DNA of 11,649 nt, taken from contig DLXG01000161.1 of the NCBI GenBank assembly GCA_003448875.1, forward strand, positions 1-11,649, read 5' to 3'. Position 1 is the stretch's first letter. Each line of letters begins with the position of its first letter. The notes beneath the pieces are model-generated. The model was not told the origin of the DNA. It saw only the letters and a program-made list of their open reading frames with translations, and did no database searches. Origin of the DNA: Anaerolineaceae bacterium (GTDB taxonomy: Bacteria; Chloroflexota; Anaerolineae; Anaerolineales; Anaerolineaceae). The position numbers were made by a program, and so were the translations under genes. Below are positions 1 through 6,969 of the stretch, piece by piece.

Positions 1-280
1 ACTCATCGGCATTCATGCGGCTGTACAGGCCATGATGCTCTGTCAAAACGCCTACGGATGAACGAACCTTTTCTGCCTCGTTCACCACATCGTAGCCGGC
101 AATTCTGGCAATCCCGCTGGTAGGACGCAGCACCGAGGTTAACATTCGTACGGTAGTGGTTTTGCCGGCCCCGTTTGGCCCCAGCAGCGCCAAAACCTGC
201 CCCGCTTGCACATCCAGATTGATACCCTGCACAGCCACAAAATCGGCAAAGTGCTTGGTCAAGTTTTCTGCATAAATCAT
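1..280 (-). CDS. ABC transporter ATP-binding protein, N-terminal part (cut by window edge)
   Basis: This is the nucleotide-binding subunit of an ABC transporter; it would hydrolyse ATP on the cytoplasmic face to drive a partner permease that lies outside the window. Only the first 93 residues are visible. The Walker A motif GPNGAGKTT is at residues 34-42, followed by the usual LRPTSG stretch. A Q-loop region reads VLTEHHGLY (about 78-86) with Glu in the Gln position, which is common in NatA/CcmA-like exporters' ATPases. The ABC signature, Walker B and H-loop would be beyond the left edge. The ATG at 280 has a GAGGGG ribosome-binding site about 8 bases upstream. It starts 40 bases after the lgt stop in the same direction, so it probably belongs to the same transcript. 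Substrate cannot be told from this fragment. Confidence 0.93.
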   Translation of the reverse strand, partial: MIYAENLTKHFADFVAVQGINLDVQAGQVLALLGPNGAGKTTTVRMLTSVLRPTSGIARIAGYDVVNEAEKVRSSVGVLTEHHGLYSRMNADE

Positions 281-320
281 TGATTGATCCCCTCAAACAC
301 ACTCAACCGCTTAAGACCCT

Positions 321-1139
321 TTATCCGCTAACTGTTTGCTGGGGTGTATTGCTTTGGCGGTGGCGCCAGAATAAGCCAACCGCGGCACTGATGGCAATCA
401 CCGCCATCAGCATCTGATTGACGTTCAAGCCAGCCAACGGCGAAGGATCTAAACGCAGAAACTCCAATAAAAACCGGCCAACCGGATAAATGATCAGGTA
501 TAGCAAAAAGATATCACCTTTCTTCAAACGGTCGCTGAACTTTCGCCCTGCCCACAGCAAAAAGGCCATGTTGAGCAGGTTGTAAATTGACTCATACAGG
601 AACAGCGGGTGATAATATGCCACATCCTTGAATTCAGGCAGGCGGTGAATCGGATCAATGAAAATAGCCCACGGCAGATTGGTCGGCGCGCCGTACAATT
701 CCTGATTGACGAAGTTTCCCCATCGCCCAATTGCCTGCGCCAGTGCCAGCCCCGGAGCAATGATATCCGTCCATTCGGCAAAACTCTGGCCTTTTTTGCG
801 GCAGTAAATATACAACGCCAGCGCGCCGCCCATCACCGCCCCCGGAATACCAAGTCCTCCATTCCAGATGGCAATGGCATCCAGAGGATGGGTAAGATAG
901 TACCATGTTGTGATTCCACGCTCCACCATCGAGGCCGGCGGTGTCAGAATATGCCAGATACGGGCACCTACCACCCCGGCAATCAACAACCACGGCAGCA
1001 TATCCCAAACCAGATCCGGATTCATGTTGCGTCGTTTTACTTCACGGGCAGAAAGCCAGGCGGCCATAATCGCCCCAAACATGATGATAACACCATACAG
1101 GTGAATGGTAATTGGGCCTATGTTAAAACTATTCGGCAT
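321..1139 (-). CDS. lgt: Prolipoprotein diacylglyceryl transferase
   Basis: Lgt moves a diacylglyceryl group from phosphatidylglycerol to the lipobox cysteine of prelipoproteins, the first step of lipoprotein maturation, within the cytoplasmic membrane. The 272-residue product has the normal length and about seven hydrophobic segments. Family motifs are in order: IWNGGLGIPG (91-100), the signature GRWGNFVNQE (138-147, with the conserved Arg139), HPLFLYES (177-184) and GRFLLEFLR (221-229). I chose the ATG at 1139 because GAGGT lies 9 bases upstream. The in-frame GTG at 1148 would add three residues, but GAGGT abuts it too closely. It follows the phosphatidyltransferase gene by 23 bases, linking phospholipid synthesis with the enzyme that consumes phosphatidylglycerol. 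Identification is secure from motifs. Confidence 0.97.
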   Translation of the reverse strand: MPNSFNIGPITIHLYGVIIMFGAIMAAWLSAREVKRRNMNPDLVWDMLPWLLIAGVVGARIWHILTPPASMVERGITTWYYLTHPLDAIAIWNGGLGIPGAVMGGALALYIYCRKKGQSFAEWTDIIAPGLALAQAIGRWGNFVNQELYGAPTNLPWAIFIDPIHRLPEFKDVAYYHPLFLYESIYNLLNMAFLLWAGRKFSDRLKKGDIFLLYLIIYPVGRFLLEFLRLDPSPLAGLNVNQMLMAVIAISAAVGLFWRHRQSNTPQQTVSG

Positions 1140-1162
1140 CCTCTTCACACCTCATTTTAAAG

Positions 1163-1795
1163 TCAAGCCTTTGGCAGGTTGTCCTCGTTGCGGCTTTGTT
1201 GATAAACCAGCCACAAACGTTGTAAAGCCGTGAAATTTGCCAGCACCGCTAAAATCCACAAAGCAATTAACGGTTGACCGAGCAGCAGTAATGGGATGAG
1301 AACCAGAAAACGCTCCACGCGGGTCAGCAAACCGCCTTTCAGCTGGAACTGAGCCGCTTCGGCACGCGCTTTGACATATGAAACCATCAGCGAACCGCCG
1401 GCCGCCGCATAACCAAGCAAAACCGGCATCCATTCGCCTTGTTGTAAATAATAAAACACTAAACCACCGATTAAGATGATCTCCGCAAAGCGGTCCACCA
1501 CCGAGTCAAGCACGCCTCCAAAGCGGGTAGGTTTTCCCATCAGACGCGCCATGGTGCCGTCCAACGCATCCAACGGAGCCATCACCAGCACCACCACCCC
1601 GCCCCAAAAAAAGTGCCCACGCCCCAGTAGAACGGCCGCGGCAAAAATCCCCGCCAAACCCAGCAGCGTCACTGCATTTGGAGACAATCCCAAACGAATA
1701 AAGAAGGCTCCAATTGGGTCAAGCAGCCCCTTGAAACGAGCACGTAAAAAGTCAGTAAATGTCCCTTTTTGGGGTTGTTTTTCGGTTTGAACCAC
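1163..1795 (-). CDS. CDP-alcohol phosphatidyltransferase, possibly phosphatidylinositol-phosphate synthase type
   Basis: This integral membrane enzyme transfers a phosphatidyl group from CDP-diacylglycerol to an alcohol or alcohol phosphate. The 210-residue protein carries the complete CDP-alcohol phosphotransferase motif: Asp76, Asp79-Gly80, Ala83-Arg84, Gly93, Asp97 and Asp101, with exactly the family spacing (metal-binding aspartates intact). Hydrophobic segments lie at about 41-57, 63-75, 105-117, 124-140, 162-172 and 174-188. The SPNAVTLLG (38-46) and SYVKARAEA (139-147) stretches resemble, from memory, phosphatidylinositol-phosphate/archaetidylinositol-phosphate synthases more than PgsA or PssA; this substrate assignment is tentative. 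The start is GTG at 1795 (GGTGAAGA just upstream). It is the first gene after a strong promoter and heads the unit with lgt and the ABC ATPase. Confidence 0.92.
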   Translation of the reverse strand: MVQTEKQPQKGTFTDFLRARFKGLLDPIGAFFIRLGLSPNAVTLLGLAGIFAAAVLLGRGHFFWGGVVVLVMAPLDALDGTMARLMGKPTRFGGVLDSVVDRFAEIILIGGLVFYYLQQGEWMPVLLGYAAAGGSLMVSYVKARAEAAQFQLKGGLLTRVERFLVLIPLLLLGQPLIALWILAVLANFTALQRLWLVYQQSRNEDNLPKA

Positions 1796-1823
1796 TCTTC
1801 ACCATGATAAAAAGATACAGATA

Positions 1824-1839
1824 CGGCATCGTGCTGCCG
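1824..1839 (-). other. Small hairpin in the 5' leader of the phosphatidyltransferase transcript
   Basis: Perfect 5-bp inverted repeat CGGCA/TGCCG with a 6-base loop, lying between the predicted transcription start (about 1847) and the GTG start at 1795. It is short and not followed directly by a T-run (five T occur about 10 bases further on), so it is not a convincing terminator. It may be chance or a minor leader structure. Confidence 0.25.
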
Positions 1840-1853
1840 CCTTACTGGTTTGT

Positions 1854-1882
1854 ATCCTATCTTACCTGATGCAAACTGTCAA
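1854..1882 (-). promoter_or_regulatory. Sigma-70-type promoter for the phosphatidyltransferase-lgt-ABC unit
   Basis: On the minus strand a perfect -35 box TTGACA (1877-1882) is followed after 17 bases by TAGGAT (1854-1859), matching TATAAT at four of six positions. Expected transcription start is about 1847, giving a leader of about 50 bases before the GTG at 1795. It lies in the 106-base gap after ftsK, the largest gap on the minus strand between 1 and 9113. Confidence 0.6.
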
Positions 1883-1901
1883 GCAATCCCCCCTTTAAAG
1901 A

Positions 1902-4055
1902 TTAGTCATCATCCTCCGCCGGTTCATCATCCAGAGGGTCAATCAACACTTCACGGTCTTTGCCACCACCTTGAGCCGGCCCGACAATTCCTCTTTCTTC
2001 CAACTCATCCAACAAGCGGGCAGCCCGCGGAAATCCGATTCGCAGACGGCGCTGCAATAAACTGGCACTGGCGCGCTGGGTACGGCGTACCAGTTCAATC
2101 GCTTTTTCAATCAGATCATCTCCCTCATCATCCTGATTGACCAGATCCTCCCACGGCGCGGTTTGTTCGGTCTGATCGGCTAACATCTCTTGCCAGTAGT
2201 GAATCACCCGCTCGATTTCCTGATCCTGCAGTAAAACTCCCTGCGCCCTCAGCGGTGTGCCGGATTCGGGATTTAAGAAAAGCATATCTCCCCTGCCAAG
2301 CAGCGACTCGGCTCCGTTGACATCCAGAATGACACGCGAATCGATGGAAGAGGCCACGCTGAAAGCGATTCGCGCCGGAAAATTGGCTTTGATCAGACCG
2401 GTTACCACATCCGTGCTCGGCCGCTGGGTGGCAATGACCAGATGAATGCCGGTTGCCCGCGCCATTTGCGCCAGCCTGACCAGGCTGTGTTCGGTTTGAT
2501 CCGGCGCCGACATCATCAGGTCGGCCAGTTCATCAATCAGCACCACAATGCGCGGCAGAGGGGTCATCCCGCGCCGTTCGGCTTTGCGGTTATAAGCGTT
2601 CAAATCGCGCGCTGCACTGGCCTCAAACAAACGGTAACGCTGCTCCATTTCAACCAGCGTCCAGCGCAGAACTGCCAGCATACGCTCGATGTCGGTTTCC
2701 ACTTTACCCAAAATATGCGGCAAGCCCGAAAAACGCGCCAGTTCAACCATCTTTGGATCCAGCACCACCAGCCGCAAGGTGGCGGGAGAATTGTTCATCA
2801 CCAGGCAGGTAATAATCGAAGCCAGACAAACCGATTTACCGGAGCCAGTCGTGCCTGCCACCAGAAGATGGGGCATGCGCGCCAGATCCGCCACGACGGG
2901 CTGTCCGGAAACATCCCGGCCCAGTGCAATTGCCAGAGGCGACTGCAATTTCAAAAATTCGGGAGACTCCAGGATGGGGCGCAATCTAACAATGGTTGTG
3001 CTGCTGTTAGGAACCTCAACCCCTACGTAAGAATGCCCCGGCACAGGCGCCTCGATACGGAGCCGCTCGGCCGCCAGTGCTAAGGCCAGATCTCGTGAAA
3101 GGGCCGAAATCTGGGCCACGCGCACTTTTTGGCGGATCATCTTCCCGTCCGGGGCAGGTTTTTCTACATAACCCGGCTCAACCGCAAACTGAGTTACGGT
3201 CGGCCCTTTGCGGTATCCAACCACGCGGCTGGGCACGCCAAACTCTGCCAGCGTCTTTTCGATCTGACGGGCAATCGCTAAAATCCGCTCTTCATCCAGA
3301 CCGTTGCTTTCTTCGTTGGCCAACAGAGAGAGCGGCGGCAGATTTTCCTCCCGGCGGTAGGCAACCACCGGCACGGGCATGCCTTCTTCCCGCGATAGAT
3401 TCGGTTTGATTTCATTTGTGTCGGCTGGCTGGGATGAAATTTTGTCAGGCGGTTCTTCCGGTAAGGACTCGAGCCAACCCTGAATGCGCCTGCCTGCCCA
3501 GTGATGGAAACCTGTCGCGGAAGACAAAAACCACACTCCCAGCAAAACCAGCAAAATGCTGCTCCACGGCAGAGGCAAAAACTGAGCCATCAGGTAAGCC
3601 AGTCCCCAGCCAATTACACCCCCATCCAGACCGGCTTCAGCGCGCTCTACTGAAACACCGCCCAGCAAGGCCAGAAATGCCATGACGGTAAAAATCAATC
3701 CCTCCCAGGCGAGGATGCGCCCCAGCGGAAAACGGCGGTTTTGCACCGGATCGCTGCGTAATAAAGACACACCTGCAACGGCAGTCAAAACCGCCAACGG
3801 GTAACTGGCCACACCCAGCCAGCGCTTCAACCAATCACCGTAAGGGGAAATAAACGAACCACTGGTCCAACCCAACAAGACCATCAAGGTGAGCAAACCC
3901 AAACAGATCAGCAGGACGCCCGTAATATCGCGCCCATACCGCTCAAGGCGCAGTACTACCCGCCCCACCCCCTCCAGCAGGGATGAGGCCTTAAACTGGT
4001 TTTCTGAAAACGTTTTTTGGAGGGACTTGCCTGCCTTTTTTTTGGAAGGGCTCAT
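1902..4055 (-). CDS. ftsK: FtsK/SpoIIIE-family DNA translocase
   Basis: FtsK is a membrane-anchored, ATP-driven double-stranded DNA pump that clears chromosome termini from the division septum. The 717-residue protein has hydrophobic segments near 44-63, 83-99, 115-133, 147-161 and 165-181 (N-terminal membrane domain). A short charged and proline-bearing linker (about 195-245) follows, then the alpha domain. The motor has Walker A GTTGSGKS (401-408) and Walker B VVLIDELADLM (504-514), with ATQRPSTDV (542-550) after it. A C-terminal winged-helix gamma domain (about 645-707, RRLRIGFPRAARLLDELEERG) would read orientation sequences on DNA. The tail is very acidic (EDDD). The linker is far shorter than in E. 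coli FtsK, so it resembles SpoIIIE-like forms. Its ATG overlaps the S1 gene's TGA (ATGA), which implies translational coupling. No KOPS- or SRS-like site was seen by eye here. Confidence 0.96.
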   Translation of the reverse strand: MSPSKKKAGKSLQKTFSENQFKASSLLEGVGRVVLRLERYGRDITGVLLICLGLLTLMVLLGWTSGSFISPYGDWLKRWLGVASYPLAVLTAVAGVSLLRSDPVQNRRFPLGRILAWEGLIFTVMAFLALLGGVSVERAEAGLDGGVIGWGLAYLMAQFLPLPWSSILLVLLGVWFLSSATGFHHWAGRRIQGWLESLPEEPPDKISSQPADTNEIKPNLSREEGMPVPVVAYRREENLPPLSLLANEESNGLDEERILAIARQIEKTLAEFGVPSRVVGYRKGPTVTQFAVEPGYVEKPAPDGKMIRQKVRVAQISALSRDLALALAAERLRIEAPVPGHSYVGVEVPNSSTTIVRLRPILESPEFLKLQSPLAIALGRDVSGQPVVADLARMPHLLVAGTTGSGKSVCLASIITCLVMNNSPATLRLVVLDPKMVELARFSGLPHILGKVETDIERMLAVLRWTLVEMEQRYRLFEASAARDLNAYNRKAERRGMTPLPRIVVLIDELADLMMSAPDQTEHSLVRLAQMARATGIHLVIATQRPSTDVVTGLIKANFPARIAFSVASSIDSRVILDVNGAESLLGRGDMLFLNPESGTPLRAQGVLLQDQEIERVIHYWQEMLADQTEQTAPWEDLVNQDDEGDDLIEKAIELVRRTQRASASLLQRRLRIGFPRAARLLDELEERGIVGPAQGGGKDREVLIDPLDDEPAEDDD
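4052..4055 (-). other. ATGA stop/start overlap coupling the S1-domain gene to ftsK
   Basis: The ftsK start ATG (4055-4053) shares bases with the TGA stop of the upstream S1-domain gene (4054-4052). No strong ribosome-binding site precedes the ATG, so ftsK translation probably depends on terminating ribosomes. Confidence 0.85.
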
Positions 4056-5002
4056 TCGGTTTGTACTAATCCCAATCCCAGGCGGCGGCGCTCCGTATCC
4101 AGATGCAAAATGCGGACATTAACTTCTTGCCCGATACTAAGATAATGATGGATATTTTTACATTGGGGTGGCAGACGGATAGAGGAAACATGAATTAAAC
4201 CTTCCACGCCTTCCTCTAAACGTGCAAAGGCCCCAAAACGTGTCAGGGAAGTAATCCACCCCCGCACCACGTCACCGGGTTTGTAACGCACCGCCAAGGT
4301 TTCCCACGGATTGGGCTGCAAACGCTTAAGGCTTAGCGCAATCCGTGATGTATCCTCATTTACTTGGAGAACCAGTACCTGAACTTCCTGGTTGACACTT
4401 AAAAGATCGGCCGGATCCTGTACCCGGCCCCACGAAATCTCAGAGACGTGAATCAGTCCTTCTACCCCGCCAAGGTCCACAAACACCCCAAAATCGGTGA
4501 TGTTGGTAATGCGCCCATTAACCACCGCACCTTCTTTAAGGGTAGAAAACAAAGCACGGCGTTGGCCTTCACCCGCCAGAGCAGCCCGTTCAGAAAGGAC
4601 AACCCGTTCACATCGCGGTTCACATTCGATGACTTTCAGACGGATAAGCCGATTGACATATCCCGCCAGTATATTACGCCGTTCTTCCTCACTTGCATCG
4701 GTCGGCATTTCTACCAGATGAGAAACCGGCACAAATCCCTGGATGCCTTTCCCCTGAACCAGCACTCCTCCCCGATTAAACCCGTGCACTTTCAGAGCAA
4801 TGATTTCATCCTGTTCAAAAATCCGCTGCACATACCCCCAATCGGTAGTGGTAACTACCCCCTGGCTTACCCCGCTTGAAGGTGATTCTTTTTTTGGTGG
4901 AGCATACAATTCCTCATCCGCAAGGACCGCCGCCCACCACCCCTCATCAATAGGATCTGCCTGTTGTTCCCCCAGATCCGCTTCTGTTTTTTTGGCAACC
5001 AT
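4052..5002 (-). CDS. S1 RNA-binding-domain protein (ribosomal protein S1-like)
   Basis: A 316-residue cytoplasmic protein with an acidic N-terminal tail followed by three S1 (OB-fold) RNA-binding repeats: about 66-137 (degenerate), 158-227 and 244-312. The second and third have the standard pattern (ITDFGVFVDLGGVEGLIHVSEIS at about 168-190; FGAFARLEEGVEGLIHVSSI at about 256-275). Such short forms serve as ribosomal protein S1 in several Gram-positive-type lineages, binding mRNA on the 30S subunit, but a regulatory RNA-binding role is equally compatible. I set the start at the ATG at 5002 because a perfect GGGAGGT lies 6 bases upstream; the in-frame ATG at 5029 would translate the ribosome-binding site itself. 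It is probably expressed from its own promoter at 5043-5072 and is coupled to ftsK by a 4-base overlap. Confidence 0.92.
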   Translation of the reverse strand: MVAKKTEADLGEQQADPIDEGWWAAVLADEELYAPPKKESPSSGVSQGVVTTTDWGYVQRIFEQDEIIALKVHGFNRGGVLVQGKGIQGFVPVSHLVEMPTDASEEERRNILAGYVNRLIRLKVIECEPRCERVVLSERAALAGEGQRRALFSTLKEGAVVNGRITNITDFGVFVDLGGVEGLIHVSEISWGRVQDPADLLSVNQEVQVLVLQVNEDTSRIALSLKRLQPNPWETLAVRYKPGDVVRGWITSLTRFGAFARLEEGVEGLIHVSSIRLPPQCKNIHHYLSIGQEVNVRILHLDTERRRLGLGLVQTE

Positions 5003-5008
5003 CCTTTT

Positions 5009-5015
5009 ACCTCCC
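5009..5015 (-). promoter_or_regulatory. Ribosome-binding site deciding the S1-gene start
   Basis: GGGAGGT on the minus strand, 6 bases before the ATG at 5002. This excludes the longer in-frame start at 5029. Confidence 0.8.
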
Positions 5016-5042
5016 TGCGTTAAATACAAATAAGGTTTATTT

Positions 5043-5072
5043 ATTGTATATCAATCACTCCGATTTTGGCAA
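5043..5072 (-). promoter_or_regulatory. Promoter for the S1-ftsK unit
   Basis: Minus strand TTGCCA (5067-5072; five of six to TTGACA), an 18-base spacer, and TACAAT (5043-5048; five of six to TATAAT). The -35 box sits inside the last codons of the upstream membrane-GAF-HTH gene. The expected start near 5036 gives a leader of about 35 bases. The region downstream of the -10 box also holds an imperfect dyad (ATACAA, 14 bases, TTGTAT). Confidence 0.5.
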
Positions 5073-6950
5073 TTCGTTGGCGTGCCCATTTTGAGATTCC
5101 ATTTCCAAAATTGCTTTGGCAACCGCCTCTATGGCCACGCGCTGTTTGCGGTAAAGGTCGGCTTCCGACATGGCCAGGCGCATGGCAATTTCTCTCACTT
5201 TCTTCCCCTCCAAAAACTTCATTTCCAAAATATTATACAGCACCCATTCGCCGGTAAAGCGCCTTTCCCCCTCAGGGCGGACCCGTTCAATTGCTTCACG
5301 CAAAATTGCCCGTAAGGCATTGGAGGTATTACCGTCATAACGGTTGAGCATTGCCTGCACGATCTTCAACTTTGTCAAAGGGCTTTCGGTCAATTTTGGA
5401 CCGCCCCAGTAATGCGACAGGGCATCCTTGACCCATTGTGAAAAATCTGCGGCTGCCAGCGGAATCTCGTCACTTAATAAACCGGACTGATCATAACGGC
5501 CGGCAGCCTGTAACTGCTGAATATAGGCTGTCTTGGTGGTCAGTTCACTGATCGAACGGAAAACCCCTTCCTGCAAACGGCGGTCTTTCAACGCCAGCAA
5601 AACCCGTTCGCTGAAATTATTGATCACCTGAATTTGATCCTCATCCAAAGCCATGCCGGCCGCGCCGCTGATTCCAAGCAAACCGATCAGATCAGGGGCA
5701 CCCTCTTCGTTTTGATCCACCAGCGGGATGAGAATATCCTCCCCCCAGTTGAACATTTCTAAGGCAAGGTGATTGGCCCGGATCACACTTTCCAGTTCAG
5801 CCGGGTTTTGATCTTCATCAAAAAAGGTCTTGCCGACCCGTACAAGGATCTCCAACCCATCCGATTTTAAGGCAACCACATAAGCGCCCCTCACCTGAAG
5901 CCGGTCACATACTGCCGCCAGAATCATTTCCAGAAACTGGCGTAAGTCATTACGGGTGATCAAGCGTTGTTCAAGATTACGGAGTACTTCAATCTCGTCT
6001 TTGTCGTTTCCATAAAACAGCCAGCGCTCCAGCAGCGGGAAAGTCAGAGTTACCAGATACTGGCCCGTTAAAATAGAGGCAACCATAACGATGGGCACCA
6101 ACGCATTATATGGGAGACCATACAATTCCCCGGCCCGGCGGACAATTGTCGTCAATGCCAGCGTAATCGAGGCGGTAACCGGCCCGCGTAAAATCCACTT
6201 GAAAAGGCGGCTCTTGACGGTTCGGTCGGGCAGCGCCACCCCAAAAAACGCTACCGAGTAGGCCATCATTACCACCAAGCCGCCGACCAGAAAATTGGTC
6301 AATACGGAAATCACCCAAAAGGTCAGGCGATGTTGAGCGGCAAAATTGGATGAGAAAAGCAAAAAAGGAAATGACCCCAGCACAGGGGCAATTGAACCAA
6401 CCAGCAGGTAACCAATTCGTCTTTTGCTTGTGCTGGTAGTCGAACGGCGGAAGGCCCGCACAAAGTTATACCACGCCATTCCAAGCGACACAAAATAGAC
6501 CAGCATGAATAAATCCGTACCCAAAACCGGTTTCAGGTACGGCGCAGGTTGGGAATCAACCGCCAATTCACCGACCAGCAAACCCAATGGCAGCATTGCC
6601 AGAAACAAAACCGCTAAACCGTACGAGAGCCGAATTGCCCAGCGGCGTTTGCCGCGGCTGGGTTTTCCGGTAGTTGCCAGCAAAGCATCCGAAAAATGCA
6701 AATAGGCCGAGGGCAGAAAAACAATCCCCACCCATTGCAGCCGCAGCCACAGTTCCAATTCTTCCGGGCGGGGGGCTACACTGGCAAGCGATTCGGCCGA
6801 GTAAATGATCACCAGACAAAACAGAATCATCGCAAACGAACGGGCAACCCGTTCTCGCAGGTTGAAGGTCAGCGAATACAGCAGCAGCGAGAAGGCTGTA
6901 ATCGCAACCCCCGCCATGAGAATCTGGTTGATGGTGATCAACACTCCCAT
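5055..6950 (-). CDS. Multi-pass membrane sensor with GAF domain and C-terminal HTH-like module
   Basis: A 631-residue membrane protein. Residues 1-305 contain about nine hydrophobic segments; the first seven or so resemble the 7TM sensor region found in front of some bacterial histidine kinases. A GAF-like domain follows at about 333-456. There is no H-box and no HATPase domain. Instead the C-terminus (about 497-618) is a mostly helical module. It begins SQWVKDALSHYWGGPKL, and its later part, LEGKKVREIAMRLAMSEADLYRKQR, reads like a sigma-region-4/LuxR-type helix-turn-helix. From memory, similar modules end many Chloroflexota regulatory proteins. I infer a membrane-tethered signal receptor, perhaps a one-component DNA-binding regulator; neither ligand nor target is evident. 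The ATG at 6950 has AAGGTG 6 bases upstream, and the gene follows the GNAT gene by 19 bases. Confidence 0.85.
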   Translation of the reverse strand: MGVLITINQILMAGVAITAFSLLLYSLTFNLRERVARSFAMILFCLVIIYSAESLASVAPRPEELELWLRLQWVGIVFLPSAYLHFSDALLATTGKPSRGKRRWAIRLSYGLAVLFLAMLPLGLLVGELAVDSQPAPYLKPVLGTDLFMLVYFVSLGMAWYNFVRAFRRSTTSTSKRRIGYLLVGSIAPVLGSFPFLLFSSNFAAQHRLTFWVISVLTNFLVGGLVVMMAYSVAFFGVALPDRTVKSRLFKWILRGPVTASITLALTTIVRRAGELYGLPYNALVPIVMVASILTGQYLVTLTFPLLERWLFYGNDKDEIEVLRNLEQRLITRNDLRQFLEMILAAVCDRLQVRGAYVVALKSDGLEILVRVGKTFFDEDQNPAELESVIRANHLALEMFNWGEDILIPLVDQNEEGAPDLIGLLGISGAAGMALDEDQIQVINNFSERVLLALKDRRLQEGVFRSISELTTKTAYIQQLQAAGRYDQSGLLSDEIPLAAADFSQWVKDALSHYWGGPKLTESPLTKLKIVQAMLNRYDGNTSNALRAILREAIERVRPEGERRFTGEWVLYNILEMKFLEGKKVREIAMRLAMSEADLYRKQRVAIEAVAKAILEMESQNGHANELPKSE

Positions 6951-6969
6951 TCAATCACCTTCTGGTGCA

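Noticed and set aside
1..60. Glu in place of the Q-loop Gln in the ABC ATPase as a sign of inactivity
   Set aside because: Glu at this position is frequent in NatA/CcmA-like exporters' ATPases and does not imply loss of function.
609..1160. 183-codon plus-strand open frame opposite lgt
   Set aside because: It is antisense to a gene with unmistakable Lgt motifs; its translation is rich in His, Arg, Pro and Asn without any domain pattern, and no ribosome-binding site stands out.
1754..1805. 17-codon leader frame starting with ATG at 1805 and overlapping the phosphatidyltransferase start
   Set aside because: It has no ribosome-binding site and its peptide has no run of regulatory codons or other attenuator feature.
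1824..1839. Hairpin as an intrinsic terminator of ftsK
   Set aside because: The stem is only 5 bp, lies downstream of the next promoter, and the T-run is about 10 bases away rather than adjacent.
2442..3083. 213-codon plus-strand open frame opposite the ftsK motor domain
   Set aside because: It overlaps the conserved Walker A and B coding region of ftsK; its composition looks like a reverse-strand shadow.
5003..5029. Longer start (ATG at 5029) for the S1 protein
   Set aside because: It would translate through the GGGAGGT site that serves the ATG at 5002.
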